A program made the translations under genes and the position numbers. From Lepidurus packardi (Eukaryota > Arthropoda > Branchiopoda > Notostraca > Triopsidae), in contig JAKZAN010000001.1 in NCBI GenBank assembly GCA_023053545.1, forward strand, positions 62,001 through 126,000: DNA of 64,000 nt, read 5' to 3'. Shown here piece by piece: positions 41,160-54,533 of the stretch (within the stretch, counting starts at the first letter, position 1; every line of letters begins with the position of its first letter). The notes under the pieces are model-generated. The model searched no databases. It saw only the letters and a list, made by a program, of their open reading frames with translations, and was not told the DNA's origin.

Positions 41160-44100
41160 TTTTGGTGTCAGAAGTGGGATCTGAACTTAGGGCGGCATTA
41201 AGCAAGATTGCTGGCGCTGTTGTGAATTGGCAAGACACACGCGGATACCTCTTTACTGACTGGAAGGATTGGAAGAAGGAGCTTCGATGTGCCTTTGGGA
41301 AACCTCTGACCCTGGAAGAATGGAGCAGTCAAATTCAATCCAGAGTCCCAGAACCTGATGAGCCCACTACGACGTATCTGTACGGTAAATGGCGCTTGGT
41401 CAAGAAATGCCCCGTACAACTTACACCAGAAGAGCAGATTCATCGGATAGCGCGTGGTCTACGACATTCCGAACTGGCCATAGCAGTACTTGCCCAGAAA
41501 CACACCTCTGTCGAACAGTTCATCGAAACAATAACCCAGATGGAACGCATCTCTAGCCCTGTGCCAACAAAGCCCATCGCAGTTGTCCATGAACAGCCTC
41601 CTCCCCTTTACGCGAACCCGCCAGATCCTTCGGTCAGCGGCATGAAGACCCTGATCAGCTCCCTCGACGAGGTTGTAAAACGTCTTGCCGTTTTGGAAAA
41701 GTCAGTCAAAAACTCCGAAGGTCGCCAGACCGTATGCTACTACTGCCATACAAGTGGACATTTCGGTCGAGATTGCCCAGTAAGGACCCAGAGAAGAGAC
41801 AGGAGCCCCCGGGACCTCACGGATACAACTTGCTTTCATTGCCAGAAGAAAGGCCACATCGCCCGTCTCTGTCCAGAACTCCCAAGCCGGCTCGTAAGGG
41901 CAGAGTCGGCTGAAGATTCCAAAGTCCCCATGGCCGCTACAGTACCGTCCGTTTTACCCACCATCGCAGTCACTTTGAAAGGGATCGGGACTATTATAGC
42001 ACTCGTCGACTCAGGAGCAGCCCTTACGCTCATACGAAGGGACGTCTTGGCGGGAGACAATTTCGCCATCAAACAGTATTACGGGATACCGTTAGCTAGT
42101 GCTGGTGACAGTCCGGTTCCGGTACTCGGAGAACTCAACTTGGAGATTTCGCCACAGGAGATCGACAGGAATATCTGCCAACGAATGCTAGTGGTTCAGT
42201 CTGCGCCTTTTCCACTTTTTCTTGGTGTCGGTTGGATGATTAGTGTCATCACATCACTGATTAGTGTCATCACATCAATGCTAGTGTCATCACTATGGGG
42301 ACTTCTGTCAGGGTAATGGTTGATTTGGAGAAGTCCTTGACATGTACAACGTTGTATGAATCAGTTACTGACCATACTCCTCCCTCCCCCTAAATACACC
42401 GTTTTCGAACACTTACTCAACTGCTGAACTCCCCGAACGACGACATAGACATTGACGGTGGCCACGGTAACGATTCCTCCAAAGTCCCTGTGTTTTGTAG
42501 AAACTAGTGTCCCAGTGTCAGTTCAAGGCACACTGCTTACTCAGACAACCCTGAAGTCCACGCCCGGGAAAGAATGGTTTAGTCCGGCAAGCGTCATAGA
42601 AGGATCGGAGGGGCGAGCCATGATTCCTGTCATCAACTTCAATGATGGACCGTTATTACTTCAAGGGAAGCAGCCGTTAGTGAAAGTAGAAGCAGTCGAC
42701 ACCGTCACCAACTTTGATACATCTGCCAGACCAATTGTCGCCACTGCCCTTCCAACCCAATCTACCATACCGAGCCTGGAATTTCGGGACCGGCAGATTG
42801 GAGAACATCTAACCGAATCGGAACGCGCCGACCTTGTGGGACTACTGGGGAAATATAGGCCCTCTTTCTCTTGCGGTCAGTTATCGTCCCACGGAACTAA
42901 GCTCGTCCAACATGCTGTCGACACTGGTGAGCATCGCCCTATTCATGTTCCTCCGAGGAAAATATCCCCACAAGGACGCATTATCGTCTCAGAGCAAGTA
43001 GCGAAAATGACGGAACAGGGCATTGTAACCGCTTCCCAGAGTCCGTGGTCATCTCCTGTCGTGCTGGTTCGCAAGAAGACCGGTGAATACCGATTCTGCG
43101 TAGATTATCTTACGATTATCTACGCAGATTAGATTATCTACGCAGATCTATCTTCTGCGTAGAATTATATGATGTATTGGTTTTCGGACGCACCTTTCAA
43201 GAACACCAAGAGCGTTTAAGCCTTGTCCTCTCTGCAATGGAGTCCGCCAACTTAATCTTGAATGTTGATAAATGTAGCTTTGCACAGGACGAAGTAACTT
43301 TTCTTGGTCATCGCGTTAGTCGTTTTGGAACCGGACCTGATCCATCAAAAGTCGAAGCCATCTCCAATTACCCTGTACCTGCGAATACCAAGGAGTTGAA
43401 ACGCTTTTTGGGGATGGTTGGGTACTTGGTTGGGTACGTTTTGCCCGAAACTTCGCCACCATAGCCAAACCTTTGTACAGCCTGCTCAAGGAATTCTCTC
43501 GCTGGGCTTGGGAAGCTCTCCAAGAAGAGGCGTTCACGAGATTAATCCATACCGATGCAAGTTACGAGGGACTGGGAGCTGTGCTAATCCAAAGACGTGG
43601 CAGCGAGGAAGTCACCGTGGCATATATCAGTCGGCGCCTCTCCCCTTCGGAAGCGAAATATCACAGCAACGAGTTGGAGTGCCTCTGCGTCGTTTGGGCT
43701 GTCCAGAAACTCCGTTCCTACGTTTTTGGACGACCGCTTATCGTAGTTACCGACAGCACGGCTGTCACCTACATTTTCAACAAGCAAGACGGCAACGCCA
43801 AGTTCTGTCGGTGGGCTCTGGCTCTTCAAGAATTCGACATTACTTATGAGCACCGGAGGGGGAAGTTAAACGTTGTTGCCGACGCCCTTTCACGGGCACC
43901 GAACAGTCAACCCACGTCCCTGAGTTCATGCCAGTATGCCCTGCCGTTGCCAAAATACCGGCTGAAGAATTGGTAACTGAACAGTATGCAGACGGAATTC
44001 TAGCCCGGATACTGAACACTCTGACCAATCCTGAGCAAGAAGACCCAAGCAACTTCCGGGAACGGTTTACGACGAACCGCGGAGTATTCGGTAGACGAAA

Positions 44101-45105
44101 GAGCGGGACCGGTAGACCATTGCAGCTTGTATTGCCCCGGGCTCATCGACGAAAGCTACTCCACGCCTTCCATGACGGTCCCGATGGGGGTCACTTGGGC
44201 TATGCAAAAACCCTGGAAAAGATTCACGCGCAATACTGGTGGCCCGGTATTCATAGAACAGTTCGTCGCTATGTGAGAGCTTGTGTCCGTTGTCAGAAGT
44301 CAACAGTCCCACCTGGTCGCCCGCTTGGTTTATTGCAGCCTATCGCACCGTCGATGCAACCCTTTGAGAAGATCGGCATAGACCACGTCGGTCCATTGCC
44401 ATTGTCCTCAAAACGAAACAGACACTTGTTGGTAGCAATAGACTACCACAGCCGATGGGTCGAGGCACGTGCGGTCCCCGATACTGGCTCTGCGCAAGTC
44501 TGCCGCTTTCTTAAAGAGCAAATTCTCACCCACACGATATCCCCTGGATGGTATTCCGGGGACAGTACGTTCCATTGCCGTCTGTCGTATAGCTTCAACC
44601 CGATCAACAAATTGCGCAAAGGATTCGGCTGCTTCTTCAGGCCACGGGAATAGGGTATCTTCCGGTAACGTCGGGACCCGCCCGTACACAATTTGAAACG
44701 GACCGAGTCTGGTCGTTTCTTGAACCGCTGTATTCAAGCAAAAGACCGCGTCGTGTATAAAGCGATCCCAATGTTTCTGATCACCGTCGACCAATCCTGC
44801 GACTATTTCCCTCAGAGTACGGTTGACGCGCTCGCAAAGCCCGTTGGCCTGAGGATGGTAGGCGGCGGTCATGGAATGGTGGATATCCCAGTTGTCCAAG
44901 AATTCTTCGAGCTGCTGAGCGGTGAAACCGGTCCCTCTGTCGCTGACGATACTTGTGGGAACTCCGTGTTGGGAGATGCCCGAAGTTCTCGCCCAAGTAC
45001 ATTGGCCCTCTCCAAATCGTCCGCCGAGTTACCGACGTAACTTAGCATGTCCAGGATTTACCAGGCCGAGAAACACGGACGAGACTCCGAATCTTCCCGG
45101 TACAT
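40991..45105 (+). mobile_element. Gypsy-like LTR retrotransposon fossil nested in LINE J3
   Basis: One LTR is visible at the left (40991-41159, TG...CA), followed by a primer-binding-like TGGTGTCAGAAGTGGGA. Parts seen are gag with two CCHC knuckles and a protease D-S-G-A motif (41162-42235), a reverse transcriptase to RNase H region (42452-43976) and integrase with an H2C2-type start (43928-44650). Integrase sequence also lies on the minus strand (44408-45050), so the element is rearranged. No second LTR was found. It is broken, with several interruptions, and is younger than the LINE it sits in. Confidence 0.85.
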
Positions 45106-45908
45106 GTGAGCCAGATACAAAAATACCAGTCCAAAAGGCAAATGAAATGATGGAAACTGGAAATCTTTTAAAAGAAACTACACTTTCCCAACTCGGATCC
45201 GTAAAGACTGTCGTGAGAGAACGTAACCGGAAGATAGTTATTCACCAACTTCCTCGCGACCTCGACCTGAACACTATTTGTACCCATGTGTCAGAGAAAA
45301 ACTCAGCACTCGGCGTACCTTTTGTAGCAGACCAAGCGAAATGGACCCGAGCAGCACGAAAAAGTTTGGATCAATCTGGTACATCTGCTCAACAACAGAG
45401 GAAAACAGCAAACTTCTCCACGCAGCAGCGCTCCTCGCCTTTAACAGGTTGTACAGATCGAGATCACCTCTAATCCAATGTTTTAATTGCCTCGCTTTTG
45501 GACACATTGCCTCAGCTTGCAAACGCCTAATCCCCACCTGCGCAAAATGCGCATCAGCAGAGCACCAGCAGCATCAGCAGAGCAACAAACGCCTGCCACG
45601 TCAAAGAACTGAAATGTGCGAACTGCCGCCGCAAACACGAAGCCTTTGACCGTTCATGCCCAGCTAGGATTGCTGCTCTCGAAAAACTGACAAATAACCC
45701 GACGGCAACGACATCGTCACAAACATGAAACGCACGACTAGAAGTGACGCTCAACAAACAACTGACGTAAACCAACCTGACCAACAACGGAGGAATAAGC
45801 ATCATCTTTCATAACATACGGAAAAGCTTTTTCCAACTTGCAGAGACTCTGAGAGAAGCAAACATCCAAGAAGCGAAAGCAGTCTTCATACTAGAACCAC
45901 CTACAAAG

Positions 45909-47279
45909 ATGGCGAATCAATCTCAACAGGGCTGTGACCTAATTATGCCTCCGACGGAGTATACAGGGGTGGTCTGTTTCAAGAGACCAAATACGTTCCA
46001 TTTTCAAATCCAATCAGTACAAGAATTGTACTCCATTTCAAAAGTACAACCGGAGAGTCTACCTTCCATAACACTTGCATGCATCTACAGAAGGCAAACC
46101 AATGATCCACTCAAACTACTCACCGAGATGTGGCACCAGTTCAACGACACCACCTCTCCCATCATTCTATGCGGCGACTTTAACGCACATCACTGGTATT
46201 GGGAAAACAAACCTCCAGACGGACCGGGTTCACAGTTGTACGATTTTGTCACGGAGAAAAACAGGGTCCTTGTAAACGAATGGAACACGCCCACCTTTCA
46301 AAAGGAAAGAGGAGATTCCTCAACAATAGACCTCGTCTTTGCCTCACCGAAGATCGCAGCATGCATGCAAATGATACCCCTAAATAACAACTCTTTCCCC
46401 AACTCGTCGGATCACAACGCTTTCTCCTTACGGATACGTACACCTGTTGAAGAATTCTCCCCGCCATTTTGGAACTACAAGAAAGCCGATTGGAAATCAC
46501 TTAATGAAGACCTTTCCAATAAATTAAACGAAATGGAAAAGACAGTGACACAACTCAACTCTACCGAGCAACTTGATAATGCAGTTGGCCGTCTATCCGC
46601 TATTCTCGCAGACACCGCTTCAACGGTCATCCCAAAAATAAGTTTATCGAACCAAAACAATCCTTGGTGGAATTCTACACTCAAATCCTTAAAGAAAGAT
46701 GTAGCTAAGAAACTAAGAACGTACCGCTCCTACCCAAATGCTAACAACGATAGAGTCTGGAAGGACGCTAGACACGAATACACTAGTCAATGCCGAAAAG
46801 CCAGGGAGAGATACTGGGAAGACAAAATGTCTACCTCAGACACAAAGTTGCTATGGAACTTGGACAGGAAAGCACGGAAAACGGCCACAAATAGCTCACT
46901 TGACCTTCTTCTCGACTCAAACCGGAAAACTTTCCAAAACGAAACGGAGCAACTAAATCACCTCGCAGTGAAACTACTGGAAGCAGACCTTAGCCCACCC
47001 ATAAACAACCAACCTAGGAGGATGCAACCAGATGTAAGTGAACGGCCGAAATGCAGACATGAAGTTCAGCACACAATTTCACACGCTGAAATTACAACTA
47101 TTGTGGACCACCTCCCACCCCTAAAAGCTCCCGGCACAGACCTTGTACAACCAACTCTTGTAAAAAACACGTGGAAATTGATTGGACCTTATAGAACTGG
47201 ATTTTTCAACGCAAGTGTAAAGCTAAAACACTTCCCAACCCCCTGGAAAACCGATCTTCCCCATCCCAAAACCTGGTGA
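45909..47279 (+). pseudogene. J3 ORF2 front part: endonuclease and linker (456 aa open)
   Basis: This is the longest open piece of J3 ORF2. It carries C-I-Y-R-R-Q-T-N, G-D-F-N-A-H-H-W-Y-W, S-S-T-I-D-L-V-F-A-S and S-S-D-H-N-A-F of the APE-type endonuclease, then the linker W-W-N-S-T-L-K-S-L-K. It stops at a frame shift just before the reverse transcriptase core. Confidence 0.8.
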
Positions 47280-48400
47280 AACGGACTACTCCACCTATAA
47301 GAGTTTTAGACCAATTGCCCTTCTATCGTGCCTGGGAAAAATACTGGAAAAAATCATAGCAAACAGGATTACAACCCACCTCGAAACCAATAACTTACTA
47401 TCCTCAAATCAATCGGCCTTTCGCACAAAGATGTCAACAACAAACTCGCTAATCACGCTGTCGGACAAAATCCTAAACGGTTTCGACAAAACGAAAGTGA
47501 CATCTGCTCTCCTTCTAGACATCGAGGGAGCTTTCGACAATGTTCTACACGGAAAACTCCTCCAGAAAATGAGAAAGAAAAGATTCCCAACCTACATGTC
47601 TGAATGGGTACGAAGCTTTCTTGAGAACCGTTCAGGCTTCGTAATAAACGGCCCATCTTTCAGTGATACCTTCATCATGCTTAAAGGTGTACCACAGGGC
47701 TCTCCCCAATACTCTTTCTCCTCTGTATAGACGACGCACTCCACCTGCTCAAACAAAAACGTATCACCACAATTGCGTACGCCGACGACCTGCTCCTCGC
47801 GGTGACAGGCTCATCTAGCAAGATCAACGTTAAAATTCTTCAAAATGCCCTTAAAACGTTGGAGAAATGGAGTAAGAATCTAGGCTGTATTTTCTCAAAA
47901 GGCAAGACGGAACTCATACACTTGTCGAGGAAAAGAAGGGACGAAACTTAACCTGGAATGAAGACGTTATATGCCCCAAAGACAGCGTTCGCTCTCTTGG
48001 CCTAATTTTCGACACGCACTTGAACTGGTCAAAACAAGCTGCTCATCTTGCCTCAAAAGGGCATCACACAATTAGCAGACTACGCCAATTAATCACCTTC
48101 CTACCAACTATTAAAGTCAACCAACTAAGAACGCTGGTCCTGAGCCTCTACTCGACAATTCTGTACGGTCTTCCAGCCTGGTCTAACACTAAGCTACCCT
48201 CCCTTGCCCCTGTACGAACACTACATAGACAAGCCCTGCTTCTTATTACCGGTGCACTCAAAACTGCCCCCACTTCAGCTCTTGAAGTTGAAACAGGCAT
48301 TCCTCCTTTAAACCTCCTCTCGCTCGAAAGAACTCTAAGATTCAGCCACAACAACTCGACTATCCCAAACGCCATCGCATTTGGTTACAATCCCGTGTTG

Positions 48401-49989
48401 CAGAAACTTAGGTTTGGTTATCCTGGCCTGAACTTTTATTTGCCCTATCTGTTTTATCTTTAGTAATCTATCCGTTTCGTCCTAATTGGTCGGGAAAACC
48501 AACAGTTCTCCTGCACGCGTTACTTTGATTTTCATTTCTCTCATATTCAAATCTCCCACCATTTTATTCATTTTGAAGGGCCTTAGCTTATCGAAACGCT
48601 CCTCATTTTCTGCTGCTCGGTATTTCTCCTCCGCTTTCTCTAATTCTTCCTCTGTATCCGTTTACGTAGTCGAAACCTGTAGTCTTCTACGTTTACTTCC
48701 TACATCAACCTGAGCTTTCTCCATGCTTTACTTTCTTTACCTTGTTTTTTCTATAGGAAACCATTTTAAACCTCCATCTTTTTCTGCATTCTCGTCAAAC
48801 CAGACAACCGACCCGTCAAACAAGCCCACTCGGAATGCTCCCAGTCAAAAGAAGTTTTAAATTCCACTAGAAAACGTTCCTCCAGCTACCGTCTCTAACA
48901 ACTTACTTAAAGCGAACTTCGTTGACACCCGGACTTCAAGCTCTGCCCTTCACGATGTTCCTATTAAGGGAACGGTGCCAAGAGTTCGCGCGGAGCGAAA
49001 TTCGACTGCAAAGTTACGACAAGGAACCATTCTTCTCACTCCGTCCGAATCACGCGAGAATTCCTTGTCAAGAAGCTCGAATTCCAACTCTTTGGACTGG
49101 CCGGCCAGCTTGGGATTCGGATCCGAGCCTGAAGCTGGCCCTCCGGTGTCAGAAAAGCGCATTTTGAAGAAGAGCCGAACGAAATTACCTACGGCAACCC
49201 ATTGTCCGCCAGACTCCGACGTTTTGGGTCTGAGAATCTCCCTTTGATTTTCGAAAAGCCACTTTTACTGAATTTAATCTCTTTTTCTGTTGCAGGTAAA
49301 GTAGTTTCGGTACCCGATATTTCGGTACCCAATATTTTAATTTTTTTTCCTTTTACAAAAATCATTGAATTTTGTATTCAACATGTGTAAAACGTATTGT
49401 TAAGACGCCAAATGCCAGAATACGGAATATATAGAAAACCCGGTGCCCAATCACGCTGCTCGTTGCTAATGTTGCCATGGCCCTTGGATACAGACCTTTG
49501 TTTATATAGGCACTTGCCGCCACTTTGCGTAGACGACGGAATTAGAGAACCCAAGCCATATTGTGAACAGACGCCCAGTGTAGCACACGTCAGGTAATTT
49601 GCTCCCGTTTTATTTTAAATGTATCAACTCCATCCGACTTTGATTAAACTGAAAGCAATCAAAGCTTAACTGTTAAGCAAGCCGTGTGCATATTTTCACA
49701 TTTTGTTAATTAAATGCGTCATTACTGAATATTTTCGAATTATTCCTGCGCCATGTTTTTGAACGTTTTCAAGTTTCTTCGCTCCCACTGGCTACATATT
49801 GCCATTAATTCGCTTAACAATAAGTCTGAAGTTCCCGTACACTGCTTTTCGTTTCCTTTAATGAGACGAAAATTATTTCTCCACTTTTTAAAAAAATAAA
49901 AAAATCTGATTTTATTCATTAACAAATTTCGCTGATTTCATCAAGTCTCATAACTACCAACAAAGATACACTCCCGAGGAAAAATCCCG
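48401..49989. other. stretch without recognised gene
   Basis: A plus-strand stretch at about 48880-49247 is open and Ser-rich (S-L-S-R-S-S-N-S-N-S-L-D-W), between a possible TTCTATAG acceptor at 48756 and a stop at 49247. Stops interrupt the part upstream. A TTGCAG|GTAAAG boundary lies near 49297. It could be a decayed host exon, but I do not recognise it. Confidence 0.35.
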
Positions 49990-52900
49990 TGTTTTTTTAA
50001 AAAGAAAATATCAGTGGAAACCAATTTATCCCATTTTCCGGTCGAAAAAGGTAATACGAAATATTCCCCAGCAATGGCCGCCATAGCCGGCACCGCGTCC
50101 GAAGCGAGCGTAGCGAACAATTTGCTGTCTTTGTTCCGTGCCGCTCAACGCGAGAGCATTCGCATACACGGCTGGTCCGCCAGGTTTCGGTTTGTCAAGT
50201 CGGGTGGGATGACGTGCTTTTTTCCGTGACTCAAATCAAACTTGTTAAAGCTTGTTAACAGTATTAGTAAGAGTTGTTCCTTTTCTATTTATTAGGTGGT
50301 GACAAATTTCACAAACAGTTTGCAAGTGTTCAGTGCGTGGTCCTTTCTCTCTTCCCGTTCCGCTCAGCCAACTTGATCACCGTGCGTTTTGCCATCCTTT
50401 TGGAGAAGCAAAAGACAAACGCAACTGTATCTGCTATTTATCTGCAAAGCTGAGGCTGCGTGGAGACAGCTATTATTCACCTTCTGATGGGACCTGCCAG
50501 GAGAACCAGAAGGAAAGGTATGCCAGGAATTCAAAGTGTTGTGGCCGGTTAGGTCTTTTGCTGCAACATTTGAATTTCCTGGGGGACAGAAAAGCTTTCG
50601 CTGTGCCATGCAATAGGTCTTAAATGGCAAAAGCAGCGAAAACTTTTCTGGGGTCATGGGTCAAACGGGTGGTGGAAGCCTCGACTGAAGAACGCGAAGA
50701 CGTCGCCAGGCAAAGGAAAAGGTTACGTCTGTGGACATTTCTGGCTGAGTACATTATTTTCTGTTCAATTTTAATGTTGGAAACACGTTAGTAACGAAAC
50801 CTTCATCTCTTTTACAGGCTTTCCCTCCATTTAGCGCTCCGTCTGCGATTTTGCCGTGTTTTCAAGATTGTTTGCTGTTTTGGGGGCCGGATAAGAACTT
50901 TTCAGAAGAGGTAAGAGCTTATTTTTATTTTTTCCAATGTGGTTTTTTGGTTTCTTTCCCTAGCCGAGGCGTTCACTTTATGTTTGAACATATTGGTAAT
51001 AGGTTCAGAGAAGGTAGACTCATTTTCAAGTGTTTCAGTAGCTGAGTTTAGCGCTTTTATTCCTATTTTACCGTTTTTATTCTTGTTCCTTTTTTTTCTA
51101 GGACGCTCGAAGGCTCTGGGTTGCAACAACTAAGAAAAAGGGGAGTTGAACCAGCACCTGGTCAACTTCTGACAAATTTTCGTCTTTCCTACCCTTGCTA
51201 CGGCTACGAGGCGGGGGAAGGGACACATTGGAGTCTTTTCGGAAAGGGGAGTACATTTCGTGTATTACTATCTGCTTTCGGCTGTGTTCGTCTTTTTGGG
51301 CAAGTCAAAGTCAAGTCAAGAGTTTGTGCAGGGAAAGCTTCGCTTATGCTAGCCCGGGCAAAGCTTTTGGGTTTGAAAGAAGGAAAGCAGTTCTTGGTCA
51401 GTGTTTTCTTTCTTTCAAACTGGTCGCATTTTGTCATTTTTGAAGGAGATTTTATCTCAGCTTAGGATAATTTCTTGTAAATTTTCTGAGAAAACGCCCG
51501 GAAGAGAACTGAGCTGATGGCATGACGGGTTAGTTACAACTATATTAATATCTTTTTATTTATTTATTTAGTTTTTCGCTTCCAATAAGAAGGTGGACAC
51601 GTTAAGCAATCCTTGGTCCTGTGGTTCAGATGACCTTGAGCTCCTGACTCGAGCTGAGTGGACTTGGGACATGGATTTTCTGTACTGACGGTATTACGTT
51701 TGACATTAAGTTGAATGCCTTTTCGGTGCTAATTTTCTCATTCTCCCAATAGGGTTTGGAAAGAAGGAGCGCTTTGTATTGTACCATGCGTAATCCCTGT
51801 GGTCTGGTTCCTTTGGTGAGCTTTCTTCAATTCCGCGGTGTTTTCAAGCTTGTCTACCGAAGGCGATGTCAAATTTGGAAGTCGAGGTAACTTTTTCATT
51901 TCCCCCAAATAACTGTTATGACTCGTTTGTAATCGTTTGTATCTCGGTATGACTCGTTTGTATAAGTTCCGACTAACTTTTTTCCCACTTCTGTGTTTGT
52001 TTTGTAGGACCTCCGTAATGGAGACTGCAGAAAGAGGGTGGAACGGAATCCTTTTGTGGCTGCGAAACTCGTGTCAGTGTCTCGAAGCGAAAAGGAAGAT
52101 GTGAATAAGTCGACTTGGCCAACGACTCAATCGTCGGGAACTTTAACTCTTTCTTGTCTTGTTCACCGAGTGTCGACAAAAGGTACAAACGCCGAATACT
52201 ATAAATTCTTTCATAGTGGTTAATACTGGTTGTTTTCTCTTTTCTTCTAGTTCTCGGAGCCAAAATGAAGCTACAAATGTGAAGCAAAGTATCATCCACT
52301 TTAGAGAAAGACGAAGATTCTTGTGAACTGCCGTTGTTAAATTCACTAGTTTTGTCCATGGCGTTTATAACGAAAGGTAAAGTGTTTTAATGTTAAATGA
52401 ACTCGATTTCCGGAAATGAATATCTGCTTGATTGTGTAGGCTAGTGTTGGCTTGAGATGGAGCTCCATTTGCGCTAATATTCCGTCTCGACAAATTTGTG
52501 AGCTGGGCCGATCATTTGGGAAGGTTCTTTGAAGGGTAAGTTGGTCCTTTGATAATATCACTCTAAAAGGAGTTTTCTCTAGTGGAAGTTTTTCATTCAT
52601 TCGTAGGGTTTTCTCATTCCTCTTTGCTCTAGGCTTCCGTTTTTGCGCCCCTACTGTTCTTTCCTCGCTATTTAGTAGCGCAGGCATTCCTAAAGAAGGT
52701 TATCCGTGCATCTATGGCGATTCCCCAGCTGGAATACCGAAGATCATCATCATCATCAGCTCTTCCCCCAATTCTTGCCTTTGAACGCCGTCCGAGCTGA
52801 TCCCGCTGATCGTCTTTACGTCGCCTTTGATTCGGATTCGCCCTTTCTTGTGATGGAACTAGGAAACCCAGAGGGCACCAGGTATGCTAGGAGGTTTGGT

Positions 52901-53110
52901 TGCGGTAAATCGCCTAAAGATTTGCTGCAGTTTAAGCTTTTGGGGGCAGAAAAGCTTCCGTTGCTCCATTATGCGTTAGCTCTTCGCGTATTAGGTCTTT
53001 AAATGGTAGCAGGCACCTAAACAACCATATCCGATAAGAGAACTCGGAGCTTGGGCGCCATCTTTCTTCTTCGGCCGTACAAGCGAGACAATCAAAATGT
53101 ACCAATTTCA
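49990..53110 (+). other. unrecognised exon/intron-like locus; right part is the second copy of the duplicated block
   Basis: From 51809 to 53110 the sequence matches 7284-8600 closely. The left part (49990-51800) is unique here and shows further exon-like pieces with GT-AG borders, such as one ending at T-T-T-T-C-T-A-G near 51100 and one after CCCAATAG near 51750. No long frame is kept across pieces. A stretch at 50520-50630 looks like a diverged relative of 52890-53000 (both with CTGCARYWTTTRARYTT-like and AGAAAAGCTT stretches). It could be a decayed gene family or a non-coding transcript. Confidence 0.45.
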
Positions 53111-53248
53111 TTATTAATGTGTTGTTGGGGTTGGGAACCTATAATGAGAATCGGTATTTACTTGAATACCTGATCCCCCCTTAAACCTCGTAAAGTATAG
53201 TTGCCTACTTCCAGCTTCCGCGCTTTTCTTTTCTGAGGTGTGGTCCAT
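53111..53248 (-). pseudogene. stray NLR first exon, second copy
   Basis: Exon 1 (53209-53248) encodes M-D-H-T-S-E-K-K as in the full genes. The acceptor at 53138 leads into the same diverged exon 2 as at 8561-8607. It belongs to the duplicated block. Confidence 0.55.
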
Positions 53249-53254
53249 CTGCGA

Positions 53255-54140
53255 GAAAGAAGAGTTTGCGAAACACTTTGCAAAAGTTCAAAGCGAGGTA
53301 CAACTACAGACGAGCCAGGGGAATGAAGGACAGGAAACGATTCTTAAGAACACTTTAGACGAGGAAGTAGCAGGTGGAAAGAATTGGAAAGGCCGTTCAC
53401 TAAATGGGAGTTTAACAAGATTACCCAGCACTCGCCAGGGGAGGGACTTGGTTCATGGAAAAGATGAGAGAAAGGGGAATGAAAGCTACCTTAATACTTC
53501 AAAAATTGGCAGGGACAAGCTGGGGAGCAAATATGAAAACGCTTTATAAGGGACTAAAGCGCAAAATTAGAATATGCGGTAGTTGTTTTTAAAGACGCCA
53601 ATGAGATCACGTTAAAACGCATAGAAACCATAAACAGAGCAGTAGGAATAATTCTCGGGGCAATGAAAACCACGCCCATATCTGTGTCACTGTGCTCAAC
53701 AGGACTAACACCACTCCGAGATAGGTGGGAAGAACTGGCTTAAGGTATCGCAACAGAATGATGGAACGTCCTTCTGAAGACGAGGTAGTATTCAGAGTCC
53801 TCGATCACAGGGAAAAAAGAATATATGCACAAATGAGTACATGGATAGAAGCCTACCAACTCCCGGAAATGGAAGCAGGAAATATCTATGAGAAAACAAT
53901 CGCCCCATGGGATTTTGATGTAACAGGTCTAACTTCCGGCGAAGACATCTATAACCTGTTCAGGGGATATGTGAAGACATATCTTTCCTCCCCAGTGGAG
54001 TTTCTTAGCCAAGTTTTCAGTCTTCTTAGACTAGAAACACTCCTTTCTGCAGTAGCCGTACTGACTGGCCATGTGGCCATAACCGTAAGTAGGACATTAA
54101 ATGAGAATAAAAATGAAAGTATAAAAACCCTTCAGTGAGT
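53255..54140 (+). mobile_element. LINE relic next to NLR copy 2 (internally shortened)
   Basis: The start (E-F-A-K-H-F-A-K-V-Q-S, L-T-R-L-P-S-T-R-Q-G-R-D) matches 8722-8935. Near 53455 it jumps to the C-terminal part matching 15045-15690 (M-R-E-R-G-M-K-A-T-L-I-L and Y-L-S-S-P-V-E-F-L-S-Q-V). The catalytic core of reverse transcriptase is therefore missing. An open frame (53725-54138) covers the C-terminal end. Confidence 0.7.
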
Positions 54141-54533
54141 CCTGTAAGGTAATCTAAACCTGCAGTGAGCATCGAAATGCTGCTTGTAAGCGGTTCCGAA
54201 AGTGAAATTCCGTTTACATATGCTATAATTACCAAGGAAATTAGCATTCGATACTAGAAGTACTTAGTAAGACTGTAGCGGACGGGTTAACTATACAGCT
54301 TTCTTATTCGCAAAATAAACTAAGAAGGAAGATTTTTGCCTCGAGGGAATTTGAGACCATAGAAAACCGTTGGAACGTACTAGAATGCTTTGGCGTTGTA
54401 TTAATGAAAAAAAGTAGAATGGGGTACTTAAAGGGCGGAATTTCTTACTGGCATACATCCACTAGGGTTTACTTCTTTGATTAATAGCTTTCGAAATTGC
54501 TATTTGATCTTTCAACAGAATTAAATACGCAAT
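54141..54533. other. spacer between LINE relic and NLR copy 2 stop codon
   Basis: Aligns with 15692-16104. Probably the 3' untranslated region of NLR copy 2 on the minus strand. Nothing else is seen. Confidence 0.4.

Larger units (their letters stand above)
40278..48400 (+). mobile_element. Jockey-clade LINE J3, broken, with a Gypsy-like element nested in ORF1
   Basis: ORF1 begins M-E-T-S-D-P-Q-P at 40278, with a frame shift near 40550, and runs to about 40972. It resumes near 45105 (V-I-H-Q-L-P-R-D at 45240) and shows a CCHC knuckle near 45480. ORF2 follows from about 45800: endonuclease G-D-F-N-A-H-H-W-Y-W near 46175, then reverse transcriptase with I-E-G-A-F-D-N-V near 47520 and Y-A-D-D near 47780. 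Frame shifts lie near 47275, 47720 and 47950. The 3' end is lost near 48390 and no poly(A) tail is seen. It is related to J1 and J2 but in opposite orientation. Confidence 0.85.
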
